This document shows, piece by piece, positions 5,774 to 5,994 of a DNA stretch of 5,994 bases. The notes beneath the pieces were generated by a model that searched no databases, had not been told where the DNA came from, and saw only the letters and a program-made list of their open reading frames with translations. Each line of letters starts with the position of its first letter. Position 1 is the stretch's first letter. The DNA is from Actinomycetes bacterium (lineage in GTDB: Bacteria; Actinomycetota; Acidimicrobiia; UBA5794): the NCBI GenBank assembly GCA_030598305.1, contig JAUVQC010000091.1, positions 1 to 5,994 of the forward strand, given 5' to 3'. A program made the position numbers and the translations under genes.

Positions 5774-5819
5774 TTTTGGCGTGGCTTGCGGTAATATCGC
5801 CCCGCACGCCACGCCAAAA
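5774..5819. repeat. Long inverted repeat (hairpin) downstream of the hydrolase gene
   Basis: TTTTGGCGTGGC (5774-5785) pairs perfectly with GCCACGCCAAAA (5808-5819). After one T/C mismatch, TGCGG (5787-5791) pairs with CCGCA (5802-5806), leaving a 10-base loop, so 17 of 18 positions pair. The T run lies on the 5' side of the stem and the A run on the 3' side, on both strands. That is the reverse of a bidirectional intrinsic terminator, and no U-tract follows in either direction. It begins 16 bases after the hydrolase stop. It may stabilise or end the 3' end of that transcript, or be a mobile or structural element; the sequence does not decide. Confidence 0.6.
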
Positions 5820-5820
5820 G

Positions 5821-5857
5821 ACCCGAACGGTTCGGTTAACCGGTTACCGAGTCGGGT
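5821..5857 (-). terminator. Inverted repeat with T-tract at the 3' end of the minus-strand gene
   Basis: ACCCGA (5821-5826) pairs with TCGGGT (5852-5857), CGGT (5828-5831) with ACCG (5846-5849), and the centre CGGTTAACCG (5833-5842) is a perfect 10-base palindrome. The stop codon of the minus gene (TTA on plus at 5836-5838) lies in its apex. Read on minus, the stem is followed by CTTTTGG, a short U-tract, so an intrinsic terminator for that gene is plausible. The T-tract is only four bases, and those bases also belong to the stem of the neighbouring inverted repeat. Confidence 0.45.
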
Positions 5858-5994
5858 GCTACGTCTCTGCGTGCCTGGTGGTCAGCCTTGCGTTGCTCTA
5901 TGAACGCATCCCACTCGGCCTGGGTGATCTGTCCATCCTCGAGGGCCTCGGCAAGAGGTCCGTCTGTGAACAGTGGCAGGTCGAGGTCGATCTC
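5836..5994 (-). CDS. C-terminal end of a minus-strand gene, start outside window
   Basis: The last 52 codons of a gene entering from the right edge, ending in TAA at 5836-5838. The visible part reads EIDLDLPLF, then GPLAEALEDGQITQAEWDAF and IEQRKADHQARR, and ends VAPDSVTG. The segment LAEALEDGQITQAEWDAFIEQRK has the shape of a short SHOCT-like helix-turn-helix (leucine-rich helix, G-x-IT, E-[WF], basic end), which often closes membrane or oligomeric proteins. This is pattern resemblance only; the main body of the protein is not visible and the function cannot be named. Coding is supported by the sensible composition and by the terminator-like hairpin at its stop codon. Confidence 0.6.
   Translation of the reverse strand, partial: EIDLDLPLFTDGPLAEALEDGQITQAEWDAFIEQRKADHQARRDVAPDSVTG

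Noticed and set aside
5774..5819. Canonical intrinsic terminator for the hydrolase gene
   Set aside because: No T-tract follows the stem on either strand; the T's precede it. Kept as an inverted repeat instead.

Overview
The window (about 60% GC, bacterial, tightly packed) looks like an ordinary piece of an actinobacterial chromosome. The grounds are the high GC, GTG and TTG start codons, a Thr-rich linker of the kind that follows the lipid-modified cysteine of many actinobacterial lipoproteins, TANNNT-type -10 boxes and a probable leaderless start. Acidimicrobiia is my best guess. It rests on family style, not on a marker gene.

Layout, left to right. (1) The 3' part of a secreted lipoprotein (+, 1-1148) with a Thr-rich linker and two soluble domains. 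(2) A flavin-reductase-domain protein (-, 1155-1640), converging on the lipoprotein with a 6-base gap. (3) An HMG-CoA lyase family enzyme (+, 1733-2635), transcribed away from the flavin reductase across a 92-base divergent promoter region. (4) A 232-residue protein (+, 2712-3410) with a small N-terminal domain, a 69-residue Lys/Glu/Pro tail and a C-terminal His/Cys cluster. It follows the lyase by 76 bases. (5) A polytopic membrane protein (-, 3427-4227), preceded on the same strand by a short lipoprotein-like ORF (-, 4238-4486) that resembles the N-terminus of di-heme oxidoreductases and then stops. (6) A membrane-anchored alpha/beta hydrolase with a complete Ser-Asp-His triad (+, 4534-5757), divergent from the short lipoprotein. 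(7) An intergenic stretch with two strong inverted repeats, then the C-terminal end of a minus-strand gene (5836-5994).

The genes do not form one obvious pathway. The lyase and flavin reductase share a divergent regulatory region and could both serve catabolism (acyl-CoA/leucine breakdown and a two-component monooxygenase), but this is inference. The envelope proteins (two lipoproteins, one polytopic protein, one anchored hydrolase) look like housekeeping or accessory surface functions. I see no CRISPR array, tRNA, rRNA, transposase, phage gene or recognisable defence system. The most unusual items are the lysine-rich protein, whose coding strand has one T in 190 bases, the possible di-heme oxidoreductase remnant, and the paired inverted repeats at 5774-5857.
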